Shown piece by piece: positions 48,801 to 62,475 of a stretch of 64,000 nucleotides of DNA. The notes below the pieces were generated by a model. It was not told where the DNA came from. It worked only from the letters and a program-made list of their open reading frames with translations, and made no database searches. This DNA comes from Magallana angulata (taxonomy: Eukaryota; Mollusca; Bivalvia; Ostreida; Ostreidae). The stretch is taken from contig NC_069116.1 of NCBI RefSeq assembly GCF_025612915.1, positions 41,447,090 to 41,511,089 on the forward strand, in the 5' to 3' direction. Both the position numbers and the translations under genes were made by a program. The stretch's first letter is position 1, and each line of letters starts with the position of its first letter.

Positions 48801-51192
48801 AGTTATTTTTGTAGCTTAATCACCTTTCACAATTGGCGCACGAGCACTTTACATCACTTTGCGATCGGTATTTTTTAGATTCGCACGAGCTCTTGCATTC
48901 GTTGCACGAGCTCTCGCATTCGTTGACTGCGTTTTGGTGCTCGCATCGAGTCTCCTAAAAATAGTGGACATGCACACTATTCAGACGCTACCGAATGCGA
49001 TCCAAATCATCGCAGTGCGACGCACGAACATTAGTACGAACGTTTTACAACGTTTTGTGTACTTGCAAGAGTGATGCACGATTTTTAAAGGTCGTAAAAT
49101 GAATCGTTTCAGTATATGCGTGTGTTTTGTGTCCATAAAACTGTTGCTCAACATGTCTCATGTAATCTTGCAACGTTTTACTATCATTATACGACTTATC
49201 AGAAAACGAGAAAGAAATGTTTGGCACGCTATAGTTATTAGAAAATTTATTATAGTATTGCTACAATCGGAATACATATATGCTACATTTGATTAATTTC
49301 TTAAAGGGAGAGAGTGTTTTGTTATAATTTCGATCAGCTTTGGAACTATTTTCTTTCGAGTATATACAACAGTTGATATTAGGTTATAACGTTTTAAGAT
49401 ACCATATTAAATAAGTCATCTTATCTTGAAATTTTGGTGAATTTCTAGTCTTTCTAGAGTCAAAAGGGATTGTTAAAGGGTTGAGGAAGCACCTGTCCCC
49501 AACATCTCCAAAACATGTAGTAAAGAAGATGAAAAATGAGTGTTCAGACTGTTTGGGTCGTACAACCACCTTTAATCAATTATATTTGAATAGGATAGCT
49601 AATGTTATCTTAATTTCTGCAACTCTCTACATTTTAACTCTCATTACCTTCAAAGCATCACATCGTTAATTCGATCTTTAAAAATGCTTTATTCACTCGT
49701 GTCATACTCTCAACCTCCATTTCTGCATCCGCCTCATATGGGATACAATTAAGGAAATAAATCTTTGATCAGTTTTAACAATAAATTATTAGTATTTAAG
49801 ATGTTGTGAGACTCGTTTGCATCAAAGCCTGCATTAAAAATTATCTTTTAAAATTGTAATATGTGTACTTATGAAAATACTAAGGAATTTATGTGATCTT
49901 AATGCCTATAGATTTTATGTTTTGTGTATAAATTTACTAACTACTCATATTATGATGGTATGGGGGCTTGAAGGGTCTTTTCGGACTTTTACACCCCTTC
50001 CTCTAAAAGCAACTGGCTCCAAAATGGAGGACTTTGCAATGTGCTTCAGGTTTTCTTTGACAATGATGTAGGGTTTAACAGCATTTAGGAGCACATATTC
50101 ATTGTAATTTCTGTTTAAAGTTTCCCTCGTACCGGCAAATTAAGACATTTGTAAACATTGACCGTATGAAAAGGAGCGTACAAGGAGTCATGACATGAGA
50201 TCTCAGTTTTTAGTTTATCTTGTGACCCTATTAAATAACCCGAACAATTATTTTTTTTACTTTGATCAGTCTACGCTGAGGATCAAATGCATTACCTTCC
50301 GCTTACGTGCTAAAACTTGCTAGGAAACTAAAACAGAATACGGAAATTTCAGAGTGGTGACAACATAACATCGTTTATTGCACTTTCACACAACTTTAAC
50401 CTGAAATAATTGAGAACAAAAATTGACACAGAGTGTGACAAAAAGCACACAATTTAAATGTTATTAAATTTAATTCATAGAGAGATGAAAGTAACAGATT
50501 AATTTGGTGTAATGGAAAGTTCGTAAATTGATTACTAAGAATGTTTTACTAAACGGCAATGATAACCTACCGCAAAGTTTTCTTTGTTGTAAATCTTATC
50601 AACATTGGCATCTTGTGAAAAATGGCAAATTCTAATTTGCAACACGATGATTCATCAGTCATTTGACACATTAATTATGTAATGTGCAATTACAATACAT
50701 CTCTTTTTGAACGATCTTTTGACAACCACAAGGAATAAGAGAATCTTTCTGGACCCTTAGATTGGCCTCCAACATTATCTCCTACAACTACACGTCCAAG
50801 TCTATGAGCATTTCTTAAATCCGAATACGTTTGATAGCATTTCCATATTTTGTAAATAATACAATGTTAATCTTAAATATTGGTTTCGGTTAATGTTTTC
50901 TTTTTACTATGAGATAAGGTCAACGCATGTTGCATCACGGGAGATAAATTATGAATTTGTAATCGAAAACCGAATTTAAAGTGTGAATTGAAAGTATCAT
51001 TTTGATTGCAGTCAACATGCACATTTGAAAAGAATGAATTAAAAACATTTTTAAACCCTCCTTACTATGAACAAAATAATATAAACAGTTTAAATTTGAA
51101 TACAAATTTTATTCAATGTGCAATGGAAAAAAATCTAGTTCATCCCCGGGGTCCTTCCTCTATGATCCAGTGTGTGTTGGTGTTTTAAAAAC
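45900..51192. other. Spacer without a recognised gene
   Basis: AT-rich, with C-runs (about 46407-46419 and 46806-46817) and the diverged repeat array at 47790-48440. A short open stretch at 49450-49570 (+) reads KGLRKHLSPTSPKHVVKKMK, protein-like but unassigned, perhaps a mobile-element scrap. A minus-strand AATAAA at about 51113-51108 is the likely poly(A) signal of the next gene. Confidence 0.5.
47790..48440 (+). repeat. Diverged tandem repeat, unit about 180 bp, about three copies
   Basis: CGCCATGACATTAGAAGTCA, then CCCGCGTT and TACCCCGTTCTGGAAAGTTC at about 47899 recurs at about 48087 (CGCCATGACGTTAATTAGTC, TACCCCGTTCTGGTAAGTTC). A weaker third copy lies near 48375 (GATCCGCCAAAGCGTGTCC). 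Related single copies, on the minus strand, lie at 29110-29330. Confidence 0.6.
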
Positions 51193-52410
51193 TTAATAGA
51201 GAGCTGTAATGATAAAACATGACATCAATATACATAGGAAAATACTTTCTTTTACACGTACTCGCAAAAAATCATTTTATTTAAATTTTTGCAGCTGTAC
51301 AGACATATGACCTATGTACTTACATTTCATTTTGTTGTTACCAGCTCCCATCATGTTTCCCATCATAGCATTGGGCATACCGCCATTGTTTCCACCATTC
51401 ATCATACCCATATTCATTGGCATCATCATCATGTTCATAGCTCTGTTCATCATGTTGCCCATATTAGCTGGCATCATCATGTTGCCCATATTAGCTGGCA
51501 TCATCATGTTGCCCATATTAGCTGGCATCATCATGTTCATGCCCATATTAGCTGGCATCATCATGTTCATGCCCATATTAGCTGGCATCATGGTGTTCAT
51601 TGCTCCTTTGTTGTTACCATTACCAGCCGGCATGCTCATTTCCATATCTATTGGCATCATGTTATTTGCTCCCATGTTATTACCATTAGCAGCTGGCATG
51701 TCCATTTCCACCTTCATTGGCATGTTATTTGCTCCGTTACCCATATTAGGTGGCATGCTCATTTCCATATCCATTGGCATCATGTTATTTGCTCCTTTGT
51801 TGTTACCCATACCGGCTGGCATGCTCATTTCCATATCAATTGGCATCATGTTATTTGCTCCTTTGTTATTACCCATACCTGCTGGCATGCTCATTTCAAT
51901 ATCAGCTGGCATCATGTTCATTCCCATATTAGCTGGCATCATCATGTTCATTGCTCCATTCTTCATGTTCATTCCCATGTTGGCTGGCATCATGTTCATT
52001 CCCATGTTAGCTGGCACCATATTCATGCCCATGTTAGCTGGTATCATATTAATGTTAGCTGGGATCATGTTCATGTTAGCTGGGATCGTGTTCATGTTAG
52101 GTGGCATCATGTTCATGCCCATGTTAGGTGGCATCATGTTCATGCCCATGTTAGTTGGCATCATGTTCATGCCCATGTTAGCTGGCATCATGTTCATCAT
52201 CATGTTAGACATGCCTACATTACCACCTTAAAGAGAAAAATTAAAATTGTGTCTTTGATTTTATCTTCATTTTACAGGAAAACAATGATTAAACAATTTT
52301 TTTTAAAAATAAGTAAAGTAAATTAAATGTTAAAATTTACCTTTTCCATATTGGGGACGAGCGCTAATGACAGCAAAAAGGCATGAAACAGCAACAATGA
52401 AGGAACCCAT
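51193..52410 (-). CDS. Met/Asn/Gly/Pro repeat secreted protein, 3 coding exons, 327 aa
   Basis: Coding exons 52341-52410, 51324-52226 and 51193-51203 (minus), preceded by a non-coding exon ending at 53074. Signal peptide MGSFIVAVSCLFAVISA, then RPQYGKG across a phase-1 intron. The large exon has three parts: an N-terminal array of NMGMNMMPA and NMNMIPA, a central array of about 20-residue units (NNMMPIDMEMSMPAGMGNNK-type) that adds Asp and Glu, and a C-terminal array of MMPANMGN. The last exon adds SLY after MK. Overlapping long frames on the other strand come from Met codons reading as His (CAT) and are not genes. The non-coding exon ends in ATG that joins in frame to the next ATG (Met-Met-Gly), so the start could be one codon earlier. 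TATA at 53164-53171. Confidence 0.88.
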
Positions 52411-53163
52411 CTAAAACAAGGAATTATTGCAGAGTTCATTAGTACGTCAAATAAACTTTGAAAAAAATAATCTAACCCTTTTTTTCAAAATAGCAAAGAT
52501 TGAATGTTTGAAAATAAAGTGTCTTATAAGTGTTTGTCTTCCTTCAAAACATGACAAGTTCATAAAGACAACGATGTTTAAAAAATTAAGTGTCTTCGAA
52601 AGGTTTGTATTCCTTTCATATATGACAAATTTACAAAACTCGAAAAGAAAACTATTAAACTTCAGAAATATTTCTTCTTAAATAAAAGTATTCTGAGATG
52701 TAAGATAATCAGCAAGAGAGACAAAAAATCTCAAAGTACATATTTACAAATGAATACAAATCATTTATTACAGCTTTAAAGAATTATACTAAAGGACTTT
52801 ATCGCCAATGTTTTGTGATCTTTGAAAATCTGTTTTCAACTATAAAGGGGGCTTGGTTTTCAGCAAATCAACCATCACATCTTTCTTATTTTTTTTTTTT
52901 TAGATATGATGTACTTAGCTATAAGCTTTAATTCAATAAGGAAAAATACCATATATTTTATCTTTTGAAATTTGAATATTTTAATATATATTTATACAGA
53001 AGTCTTCTTGTTAAGGAAATTCGTATAGTGTAAAAATGACCACGACCATACAGTCCACTTAAGTTCTACTTACCATGAACAAAAGAACTAGAGAACGTTG
53101 GAACAGCGAAGAACTCCGGAGGATGACAAATAAAGTTGTGAAGGATTCAGAACGAAACTTGGG

Positions 53164-53171
53164 TTTATATA
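53164..53171 (-). promoter_or_regulatory. TATA box of the 327-aa Met-rich gene
   Basis: TATATAAA in the context AACTATATAAACCC, as at 45810. The first exon follows and ends GTTCATG|GTAAG at 53074. Confidence 0.75.
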
Positions 53172-53515
53172 GTTGTATAATACATTATTACTTTCCGGTT
53201 ACAGATTCGTCAGCCGATGATAACGTCTGATGTTTTACACCTGAACCATGTAAGAATTTATGTTTTGACTCAGACGTGTTCTATTTTGATGACAGGATAG
53301 TTCTTCTTGGTCTGGGACAAGGTTTTCTACTGTTTATGATGCACATTGACATCATTTAAAATGTGTGCTTATTCTATACTTTTCTCGCCCTAAAGAGAAG
53401 CTTAAAGAACAATCCCGTCACAACAGAATCTACGTATTATCAAAATAGCTAAAAATGCTTCATAGTGATATAATAATATTTTGATGTAGTTTATGTCTAA
53501 TTTTCTTCAAACTTG

Positions 53516-53518
<3 letters not shown>

Positions 53519-53603
<85 letters not shown>
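53519..53603. repeat. (TA)n microsatellite
   Basis: About 42 TA units, with a second short TA run at about 53624-53636. Confidence 0.95.
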
Positions 53604-53608
<5 letters not shown>

Positions 53609-53639
53609 GAGTTTGAATGTATGTATATATATATATACC

Positions 53640-56600
53640 CAAATAACTTTGATGACGCATACAGAAAACCTACACACAAGGAAGAAATATTCTGATGTAT
53701 TTTATTTTTAAAGCATCAATGTGAAACATTTCAGAGTATAAACACTCCCTAATATTATTGTAACCTGCGACAAAAATGTCATCTTCTTGCTTATTAGATT
53801 TCAACCACTAATATTGAATTAAGCTGAGTTAAATGTAGAAAACATGCTTTAGTCGATTCCAGGGATTTATTATTACAGTGTATATTATTTTTGCAACACA
53901 ATTTCACAAACATGAATGTGACACTTTAATAGACAATGATCGACAGAAAAATTACGAATTCGGCACTAATTTTTTAGAAGAAGCATTTCTGTACCTTTAT
54001 GGAATTAACGTGTGACAACACGACAAAAATTGCACCAAAATCATGTTTCACTGCAAATCACGCAAGAATTAGGTGTTCCTTTGTTTCTTTTTATTAACGT
54101 CAGTTTCAAAATCTATTTGATGTAAAATTTAGCATATGAAAAAAACTATTCAAAGTTACTACCTAAGATTAAATTTAATGACGCCGTGAATGATAAAAGA
54201 CAATTCTAAATGTTGTGATCATTCTTGAAAATATATATTAAAAATTAAATATTAAAAAATGAACATTTGACATTTTTAGGGTAACTATGAGGTACATATT
54301 GAAACAAAGTTCATATTCGTCTTTTTTTTTCCTTTTTTTTTAACAAATATTTAATCGAATTATCACATAAGTACATTGTTTATTTTAGGTAAAAAGAGAA
54401 GAAGGAAATTGAATTGCAAAAACATTATTGCTGCATAATATGTTCTTATTTTTTATTTAAAAAAAAGGACTCACGATGTATTGCAAAGGCTTAAAACTTC
54501 ATTGAATATGTTGTATATTAAAATGAAGATTAAATGGGCTAAGTCATAACTTGAATTATAGTCTGTTAATGGTTCTTAGCTAATGCATGTTGAATCAACA
54601 ATACATGTAATTCGTTTTAAAAAGTAAGCTGAACAATTTTAAAATTTATAAATCATTGCTAGGTTGAAAATCTACCATAAGATGAGTTTTATAATGTTAT
54701 TACATGTTAAAATATGTAAACAATACGATACTAGATATGGTTTCCTGTCTACAATACAAATGGCAATCCAGATTTAACATTCACATCCTGTTCAAGTTAG
54801 TAAATTTGTTTGACTCATATGACGATTTATCAACAATTAGATATCTTATTATTTTTAAAATAAAAACAGACTGATATTGATCTTTGCTTTTGACTTATAT
54901 GATGAATACATTCTTGTAGCTAAACCATATAAATCTAAACACTTTGAAGATACGTGATAACCGATATATTTTGCATTATCAAACATTTTCTGAAATGCTT
55001 GGAACTGAAAAGAAAAAAGAATTTTATTTTAAGAATAAGTTTCAGCTGTTGGTCTGTTGCTCTGGTCTGAAAAAATCGTGTGGACGTCCTTGGAGCTACA
55101 GTTCAGATTCTATCAAGTAGTTGCACTTTACGGTGCACAAAAAATGTTGGAATCCCAAAGACAAATCAATATTACACAATCCACGTTAAATAGCATTGCT
55201 AAATCTAAAGTACAGGTCTAAAGTTGAAACACATTTATACATAAAGCAGTTGGGATATAAATCTATCTTTTATTACTTTACATGGTTTGTGATTCAATAA
55301 AAACCTTCTGCCTTTGTACAAAATATTTAGAACAAATTATAAAAAAACAACCTTTAATACCTCATTCCGCCAATATTTTAAAAATGCATTTAAATAAAGA
55401 AAGTAAACACGGGATATATTTTTCGAATTGTCATAAAGCCCTAATAGAAGTTGGCACAAACCAATACTTTGCAAATTAATGAAAAATGTACTTTTAGATG
55501 TTTTTTTATCCAGCGCATGCGCTAGCGCTTATTAGGGATGCACCAATCTCATGATCTTTTTATAAGCGCCACCTAGTGATCATGCTGACCGACCGCTCGT
55601 ATTCTAAAAAAAGCAAGATCATGGTAATCGTGGTAATCCCTAAGTTAGTATTTAGATTCCACGTTCTGCAAAAAGAACGTAGAGTTGTGGGTTTATTTAG
55701 TCAAGCTCAGAAAAAATTGCAAACTTTCACAATATTAGTGAAATCTGAGGGTGCATTGCCGATTACACAACTAAACATGCCACAAAGCATTCCATGCTGC
55801 TAATATTAGACACATGTTGGATGACCGCTATGCGATGTAAACAAAGGATGGTCAGTGGTGCTGATCTCGGAGTGTCAAAGCATGCGATCAGAGATATTTC
55901 CTTGTCTTGTCGCTATATCAAAAGTTTACATTGACAAAATTTGAGACCCTCAAAGGCCGACAAATTTATTAACATGATATTTTTAAAATATTTGTTGTGT
56001 AACTTTGATCTATTGATTCATGTCGTGTTTTTCTCATGCATTTTGTGAATTTTTTAATTCAATGACATTTAGTCAGATTTTATGGTCTTAATTGGTGAAA
56101 AGGTACGGTCAGTCTTTTTTTTTAGTGTATTCAAAACTTGCTATTCACTTTATTAATAGTAATTTTATATATATTTAATATAGAAACAGGCTTGCAGCGG
56201 TGCAATGTATGACTGAACACCTATTTATTTATTAGACTCTTAACTTTGCAAAGTTCGCTCTCTGAATTTCAAACAACTGTCAAGATATATCCTCTCAAAT
56301 TCGAGAAATATATATATGCGGACTCAGGAACCCAGTGACAATCGGTTTCATAACTTCGTATTTCGTTAACACGGACTGTCTAATTCTTTTCCAGAATTCC
56401 AATATACACAAGCACAATCAAATTACAAAGCACAATTCGGTTATCAAAACCTAATTAATCGGTCCGTGAGCTGACTGATCAGTTAATATGCATTACAAAC
56501 TCCTCTCTTCAAATTGATCGCAAAGGTATGGTCAGGGTCTCATACATATCATGCATTTTCATGAAACTTTGTTTATACTTTCTGTATAATTATGCGTTAA

Positions 56601-57175
56601 AAATATTAACAATTAACATTTGAAAAAGAGGCAATAAGGCTGGCTTAGTGCTTTCCAGTACTTTGAGTACTTTGATTTAAAGAAATAAACGACCGTGAAC
56701 CCCCCCCCTTGTCCTTCTATAAATAAATATTATTGTCATAAACTTTTGGAAATTATATCAAAAACTTATTTGGAAATATGAAATTTAAGATAATGTTTAT
56801 AAGAAATTGCATGTCACTCGGCAATTAATATTCTAATAATATCGTAAATCTATGCTAAGATTAGACGCACAGCGACACTCATATTTACAGACTTTATTTT
56901 GAATCATTATTAATTCTTTACCATACTACAAATAATGTGCTTGAAGATAATGTCTACATTGTCTTATACATCTAATAAAATCCAATATACATGTATGTCA
57001 AAAGGCACGCTAAATTGTAAGTGTTCTCATGAAAAAAGAACTTGTAAGAAATCAATATTTAAATAATAGGAAAACAAAAATGTATATAATATTGCCATGT
57101 ATTTTTATTATCTATGAAGAATAAAACCGAGCTCCTTGGGGTCTTTCGTTGATGGTACTAACCTCTGCATTGTGT
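53640..57175. other. Spacer without a recognised gene
   Basis: AT-rich. A small palindromic patch (GCGCATGCGC) at about 55515 and a C-run at about 56700. The open stretches are short and without domain character. A minus-strand AATAAA at about 57109-57104 is the likely poly(A) signal of the next gene. Confidence 0.5.
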
Positions 57176-57915
57176 TTAATAGGTTGCATAGGCGGCTGTA
57201 AAATAAACAAAAACACTTCATGTTAGTATTTTTAAACGTCTATAATCCATTAGAGTTTTCAAAATATTTGTATTCAAGCTAACTTACATTTCATATTCAT
57301 ACCAGCATTGGTATTAAGTCCCATTATATTTCCAATGTTGTTTGGGGTCATTATATTGCCCATAGCTCCATTATTTACGCCATTCACCATCATCATGTTC
57401 GCAGCGTTCATCATATTGGCATTAATGGCTCCATTGTTGTTGTTGCCCATATTAGCTGCCATCATCATGTTTAAAGCATTATTCATGTTAGCTGGTATTG
57501 TGTTCATATTGATACCAATATTGGCTGGCATCATATTTACACCAATATTTCCTGGTCTGACGTTTAAAGCGTTGTTCAGTCCCATATTACCTGGCATTGC
57601 CAAGTTATTGCCCATGTTAGTCGCCATCATATTCACGGCGGCTACATTCATATTAGCGGGCATTGTATTCACTGCTCCAGTGTTTAGTCCCAGATTCACA
57701 GGCAGCATGTTAATGGCTGCATTGTTGTTGCCATTATTGCCATTATTTGCTCTTCCTTAAATAAAATTAAAATAAATTCAAATATGGAAGAATTTTAGTA
57801 GTTCGTACATTATATTTGTAGATATAATCTTTTAAAAATATTTACCACTGCCATATGTTGGAAAGGCGCTTGCTGTTGCAATAAGACAAGTAACGGCCAT
57901 CAAAAAGAAACCCAT
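57176..57915 (-). CDS. Asn/Met/Ala-rich secreted protein, 3 coding exons, 185 aa
   Basis: Coding exons 57846-57915, 57288-57755 and 57176-57195 (minus), after a non-coding exon with its donor at 58004. The acceptor is directly followed by the start codon (GTTTCAG|ATG). Signal peptide MGFFLMAVTCLIATASAF, then PTYGSG across a phase-1 intron. The mature chain is Asn-, Met- and Ala-rich: GRANNGNNGNNNAAIN, then diverged units of the type NMMPANIGINMNTIPANMN. Its exon ends NMK and the last exon adds SAYATY. No Cys after the signal, hardly any charge. It is a clear paralogue of the gene at 62476 and more distantly of that at 51193. In the last exon the two paralogues differ at a synonymous position in this frame (TAT/TAC), which supports the chosen splice. 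TATA at 58088-58095. Confidence 0.87.
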
Positions 57916-58087
57916 CTGAAACAAAAACCTTTCAAATATAAGAACAGGAGAAATTCTTGTGCTTAATTCCAAATATTTAATTCCTCCATAGGTAGGTACT
58001 TACTTTAAAGATAATTTAATGCTTGGCAACGTAGCACACAGAGAAGGCGAAATACAAAGGACTGTGAAGTTTTTGATAAGACCATGC

Positions 58088-58095
58088 TTTATATA
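58088..58095 (-). promoter_or_regulatory. TATA box of the 185-aa Met-rich gene
   Basis: TATATAAA in the context ATATATAAAGCA; the non-coding exon ends CTTTAAA|GTAAGTACC at 58004. Confidence 0.7.
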
Positions 58096-58546
58096 TAGTT
58101 TAGAAAATTATTTTTCTAATCACAATTTCTGCAGAGTGATCAAAATCTTTGATGACGAACAACTTGGTCATGTTAAATCGTATGTATGTGGTCTGAAAAT
58201 TTGTTTTTACCACAGGGAAGTCAGAATTCGATCTGTTAGTCCTGTCAGTCTTGTTAAATTTCTGTATAATGGAGATTGTTAATTCTCTTGTATATTTGCA
58301 TCCTGTCTACGTACAATAAATTCCTTATTGAGAAATCAATGGTAAAATGTTTCAAAAAGCAAATGAATTCTAAATGTCCTGAATCATTAAGCGTATCTTT
58401 TTATGAGTACCGTGTTATATAAAATGCTTAAACGTTTATTTATAATACGGTTTAATTTAATGTTTTAGGCTTGTCATAATTATCTGATGATAAACTAATG
58501 ATTAATTTTGATTTTAAAAATTACTCGAAAGAAAAACATTTCTTAA

Positions 58547-59155
58547 AGCTGCTTGGTCCGTTTTTTTTGTAATTACAGTATCAAAATTTTTTCCATACAA
58601 ATCATTTATCTTGGAAAGTTATGGACTTTCTCCTATTTACACCAGCAGAATCAGTCTCCTTTCAAAGTTAGAAATATTCAAAGTAAATAAAAATAATTTC
58701 TCTTTGGGCAAACGAAAAAAACAAACCAAAATGCATCACGGGAATGTTTAGAAAAGGAAACCGCTTGGTTTCGTCCCCCGAATGATTTGGGTTATTCAAC
58801 CCGCATGCTATGCATCGATTGTAAAGAAAGCAGACTTTGGAAATATTAGCGAACAAAACGTACACATGTTTATTTGTAATCTGATCATTTCGACCTTTAT
58901 TTAAAGCGATGTCAAAGTCGTAATACAACCATACCCGTCTCGTCGTCAGGGGTGAAATTTAACATGAGGCGAAATAACGCGGTACCTTTTAATGTCGTTT
59001 GTTTTGTTAGCAAATTTTGTACGTATTTTTCTTCATTAAAATTTGGCATAATTGACGGGTAAAACTACTGCAATGTCTATTATTATACATATACTAAGCA
59101 TAGCCATCGTTTAATAGCGTGCATAAAATTTGATATAAAATCGGACCAAGCAGCT
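58547..59155. mobile_element. TTAA-flanked element with 14-bp inverted ends
   Basis: AGCTGCTTGGTCCG at 58547-58560 is exactly inverted at 59142-59155 (CGGACCAAGCAGCT), with TTAA immediately outside each end (58543-58546 and 59156-59159). Its first bases AGCTG match the TTAA element at 38753. 609 bp, no convincing coding frame. Confidence 0.7.
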
Positions 59156-59159
59156 TTAA

Positions 59160-62100
59160 GCTGTATGTTGCATGATTTACAAATAAGCATTTAATTCGTT
59201 TTATGTCCCTTTATTTAGTCTCTCTGGTGACCTTTTGCAATTTGTGCTTGTATGTTGTTGTCTTGCGTTTTTAAAACGACAATAAATCATTTTAAATTGT
59301 AGATATTATGACGTCGGATAGTGTTCTGACTGCAGGGCGTGGCAGAAATGATCATAATGTAGTAGCGTATATGATGTTTATAAACCTTCTTCTTTACTTT
59401 TAGTAACACTGAATAAAAACTTTCTGCATAGTTAGAAAGAACGTGAAGCCTTCCACCATGCTTTTTCATGACTTCTGGAGTAGAGAATTTTACTGCATGG
59501 AGGTCATAAGGTCACAAGTTACATAACCTTTTGTGGATTATTTTTTTTCATAATCTTCTCTCCTTCTTGATAACTGTTAGGCAACATACATATAAGTCAT
59601 GCTTAGGATGAGCAAGAAAGTCTTTACAAAAATTGTTTTAGTCTATTTAGGGGTTTCACTTAAGAGGGGATGAATGTTATTCTTTTTTACAATTGTAAAC
59701 TGTAAAATGTTCTCATTATTTTCTAATAGTTTCCTAAGATATGTTTCCTGTTGTTGTCTAATAACAATACAGGACAAATTTTTAAAAGCTTTATATCATC
59801 ATTGACCATACATGTTTCACTATTTTGTTAAAAAATTGTCAATTAATAATTTGAACACTCTTAAATCCTCTAAAGTAAGTCATTACAATGTCTTTATGGG
59901 TTAACCTATATAATATCTCTAAATCTTGAATACTGCTGTCAACTTTTTCATACACGTTCTGTCCAAACACTTAACGGAATAGTGTAGCGATCTTTAAATT
60001 GTCTTTCTTGGCTGGTATGTGATTAAATCAAGTTCTTTAAGCTTCATAAAATTTGATTCACACAACCTACCCTACCAAGTTAATATCCCCATGTACAACT
60101 TAAGATTGTTGTTCAATGCTATGATAAACAATCTGAAATTAATCGAAACACCACCGAGTTAATATTTAAAATTAAAAAAAAAAACACCATATACTGTATC
60201 TATTAAAGTTGAATGTGCAGTATAAAGTTCTTTCCTAACATTTTTCTCCACGTTTCATATTTTAACATAGGTTCAAATTTTTAAAAACTCTTGTGAATTT
60301 ATAAGAATATGAAGAAAAAAAAATTAAATTTAATTTCTTTTTTGTAGGATCGGTTGTCAACAAAAATTTATCAGATTCACTTCATATTTAAAAAAAATTG
60401 ATAAGCTATATATTTATATTGAGTAATAACATTTCATTTATATAAACTAAAACGTTGTTATTGGCTTTTATCTTTATATAGAGCTCTTTTCTCCAATAAG
60501 ATTTAAATAGTCTAAAAATAGTCCTGACACTCTAGTCCTCTTAATTGTCGTTATCAACTGATGAGAAAAATATCGTAAGTGTATTATAACAACCCTAGCG
60601 TTTAATAAGACAAGTTTAACGTATACAGTACCCTTGAATAATTATATGCGTAACAATACTCTAAATAGAACACATCTAGTTAGTGACATATTAATCAAAA
60701 ACCTAAAATGAGGAGCTGCGCAGACTTTTGAAATAAACGTAGGAAGGAACAATATGCAAGTTTATCTCATAAACATTTAGTTAGATTATATTTGCTTCAC
60801 TTTCATTTTCATCAAACCTTAAAATTACAAATAAGAGGCTAGGGATTATTTCGGGACCCCTCCCCCATGCTTTCAGTAATACAATACGGCAAATTGCACA
60901 TTATAACGCGACATTAAACTTTTTGCATTTGAAAAGAGTTCTTTATTCAAATGGTACTATTTTGTGTATTCTTGTGTAAATTGTCCTCACAATGTAATTT
61001 GCCTAAGAAACAAAACAAAATACTTTTAAAAAACAAGTGAGAAGAATCCTTAAAAAAAATTATAAGGATGGTTTAACTCTATACCTAGACTCATCAGCTT
61101 GTGAAAGAAATTTTTACAAAAAAAACTTTCCATAAATTATTGTTTAAATAATTCGTGCATTACAAGCATGATAAAGAAGTCCCTATGGTCAGTCTCAATT
61201 TCAATTTTAAATACAATTTAAAAACCTCATTCAATGATTTGCATTATATGTAACGATAATAAATTTCGCCCCTTTTTTGTTAATTTAGATTAATATGGCG
61301 GTTAATGTCTATTAAAAAAAGGTAAATTATTATTTCGTATCATATACATATTCATTTTAATATCAACAGTATTGATATAAATTCATATTGGAGCGAGTAA
61401 CGCAAATAATCTATCAAAAATGTTTTGCATAATCAGGAATAATTTCACTAATGTGTAAACGATGCATATCAAATTCGAAGTAGGTTAACCCAAGTGGTTT
61501 GTGGTCAAACCAACAAACATTCTAAGGTAAGATTTTTTCTATTTCCATTTTCCAGTGATTTCCGCATCGTGAATTACCGCAATAGTTTTTTTTGTAAACA
61601 AGGTCATAATGTTTTTATTATTAGGATGAACAATATTACTATATACATGTGTATAATTTTTTTTCGATAAATTAAGATATGATTGTGTCTTCGAATCTTA
61701 TGAAAATTATAATGTCAATAATAATAATAAATGTGTCGTAAATGTGTTGTTTATTTTTCTACACCAAATCATTATAGAATATTAATACCTAAAAAGGCAA
61801 TCGGCTTGTACCATAAAAAAACATCTTAAAAACAACGAAAAGTAGGTTTGCAAAGAAATTTCAAAATTATAACATGTACTTAAATAACAGTAAAAAGACT
61901 CCATTTTCAAAACTCAAGATTTTTAAAGATGTTTGGAAAAGTGAGATTTTAGTTTAACTATCTGGCAGAAAATGTTAAATTAGTTTTTTTGTTCAAATAT
62001 CTAAATTTTATTTCATTATGTTGTCCTTGATTTTGATTTCTAAATTTTACTCCTTGCCTAGAATTTGTAATAAACTTCAGCATTTCCCCCCCCCCCCCCC

Positions 62101-62475
62101 CCCATCAAATCAGCGTTTCATCAAATAGATAGAACAGCTACTGTCAAACCCACATTTTGTTAATTTAATGTAGTATTCATTTGTTCTTTGTGTCATGATA
62201 AAATCGAAAACGTTTTCCGAATATAAATGCTGTTTGTTTGAGCATATTGTTTTATTATTGTTATGCAATACCTTTACGCTTAATAGCTGCTTACTGTAAA
62301 TTGGCTTTCTCTAGAAAAGAATCGCACACTATCGATACAAGTTACTTTCAAATAGCAAGAAAAAATACAGAGCACAACATATAAAATGTTTCTGGAATGC
62401 AATTTAATTTTCTATGAAGAACAAGACAGAGCTCCTCGGGGTCTTTCGTTGATGGTACAAACATCTGGATTGAGT
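59160..62475. other. Spacer without a recognised gene
   Basis: AT-rich with a C-run at about 62087-62103. No convincing coding region or repeat family. The 3' untranslated region of the next gene probably uses an ATTAAA variant near 62406. Confidence 0.5.

Noticed and set aside
51289-52326. 345-codon and 305-codon open frames on the plus strand, the first rich in His-Trp-His
   Set aside because: They are the complement of the Met-rich repeat exon: ATG runs read as CAT (His) or shifted Ile/Met on the other strand. They have no signal exon, splice partners or promoter, and the minus-strand gene explains the locus fully.
55505-55600. GCGCATGCGC palindrome as a possible MITE end
   Set aside because: No matching inverted partner or target duplication could be found nearby.
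57120-57195. Alternative reading of the last exon giving PPMQPIKHN ... TINERPQGA
   Set aside because: Attractive because both paralogues keep it, but it needs phase 0, whereas every usable donor in the repeat exon leaves phase 1. The T/C difference between paralogues is synonymous in SAYATY and a replacement in this frame.
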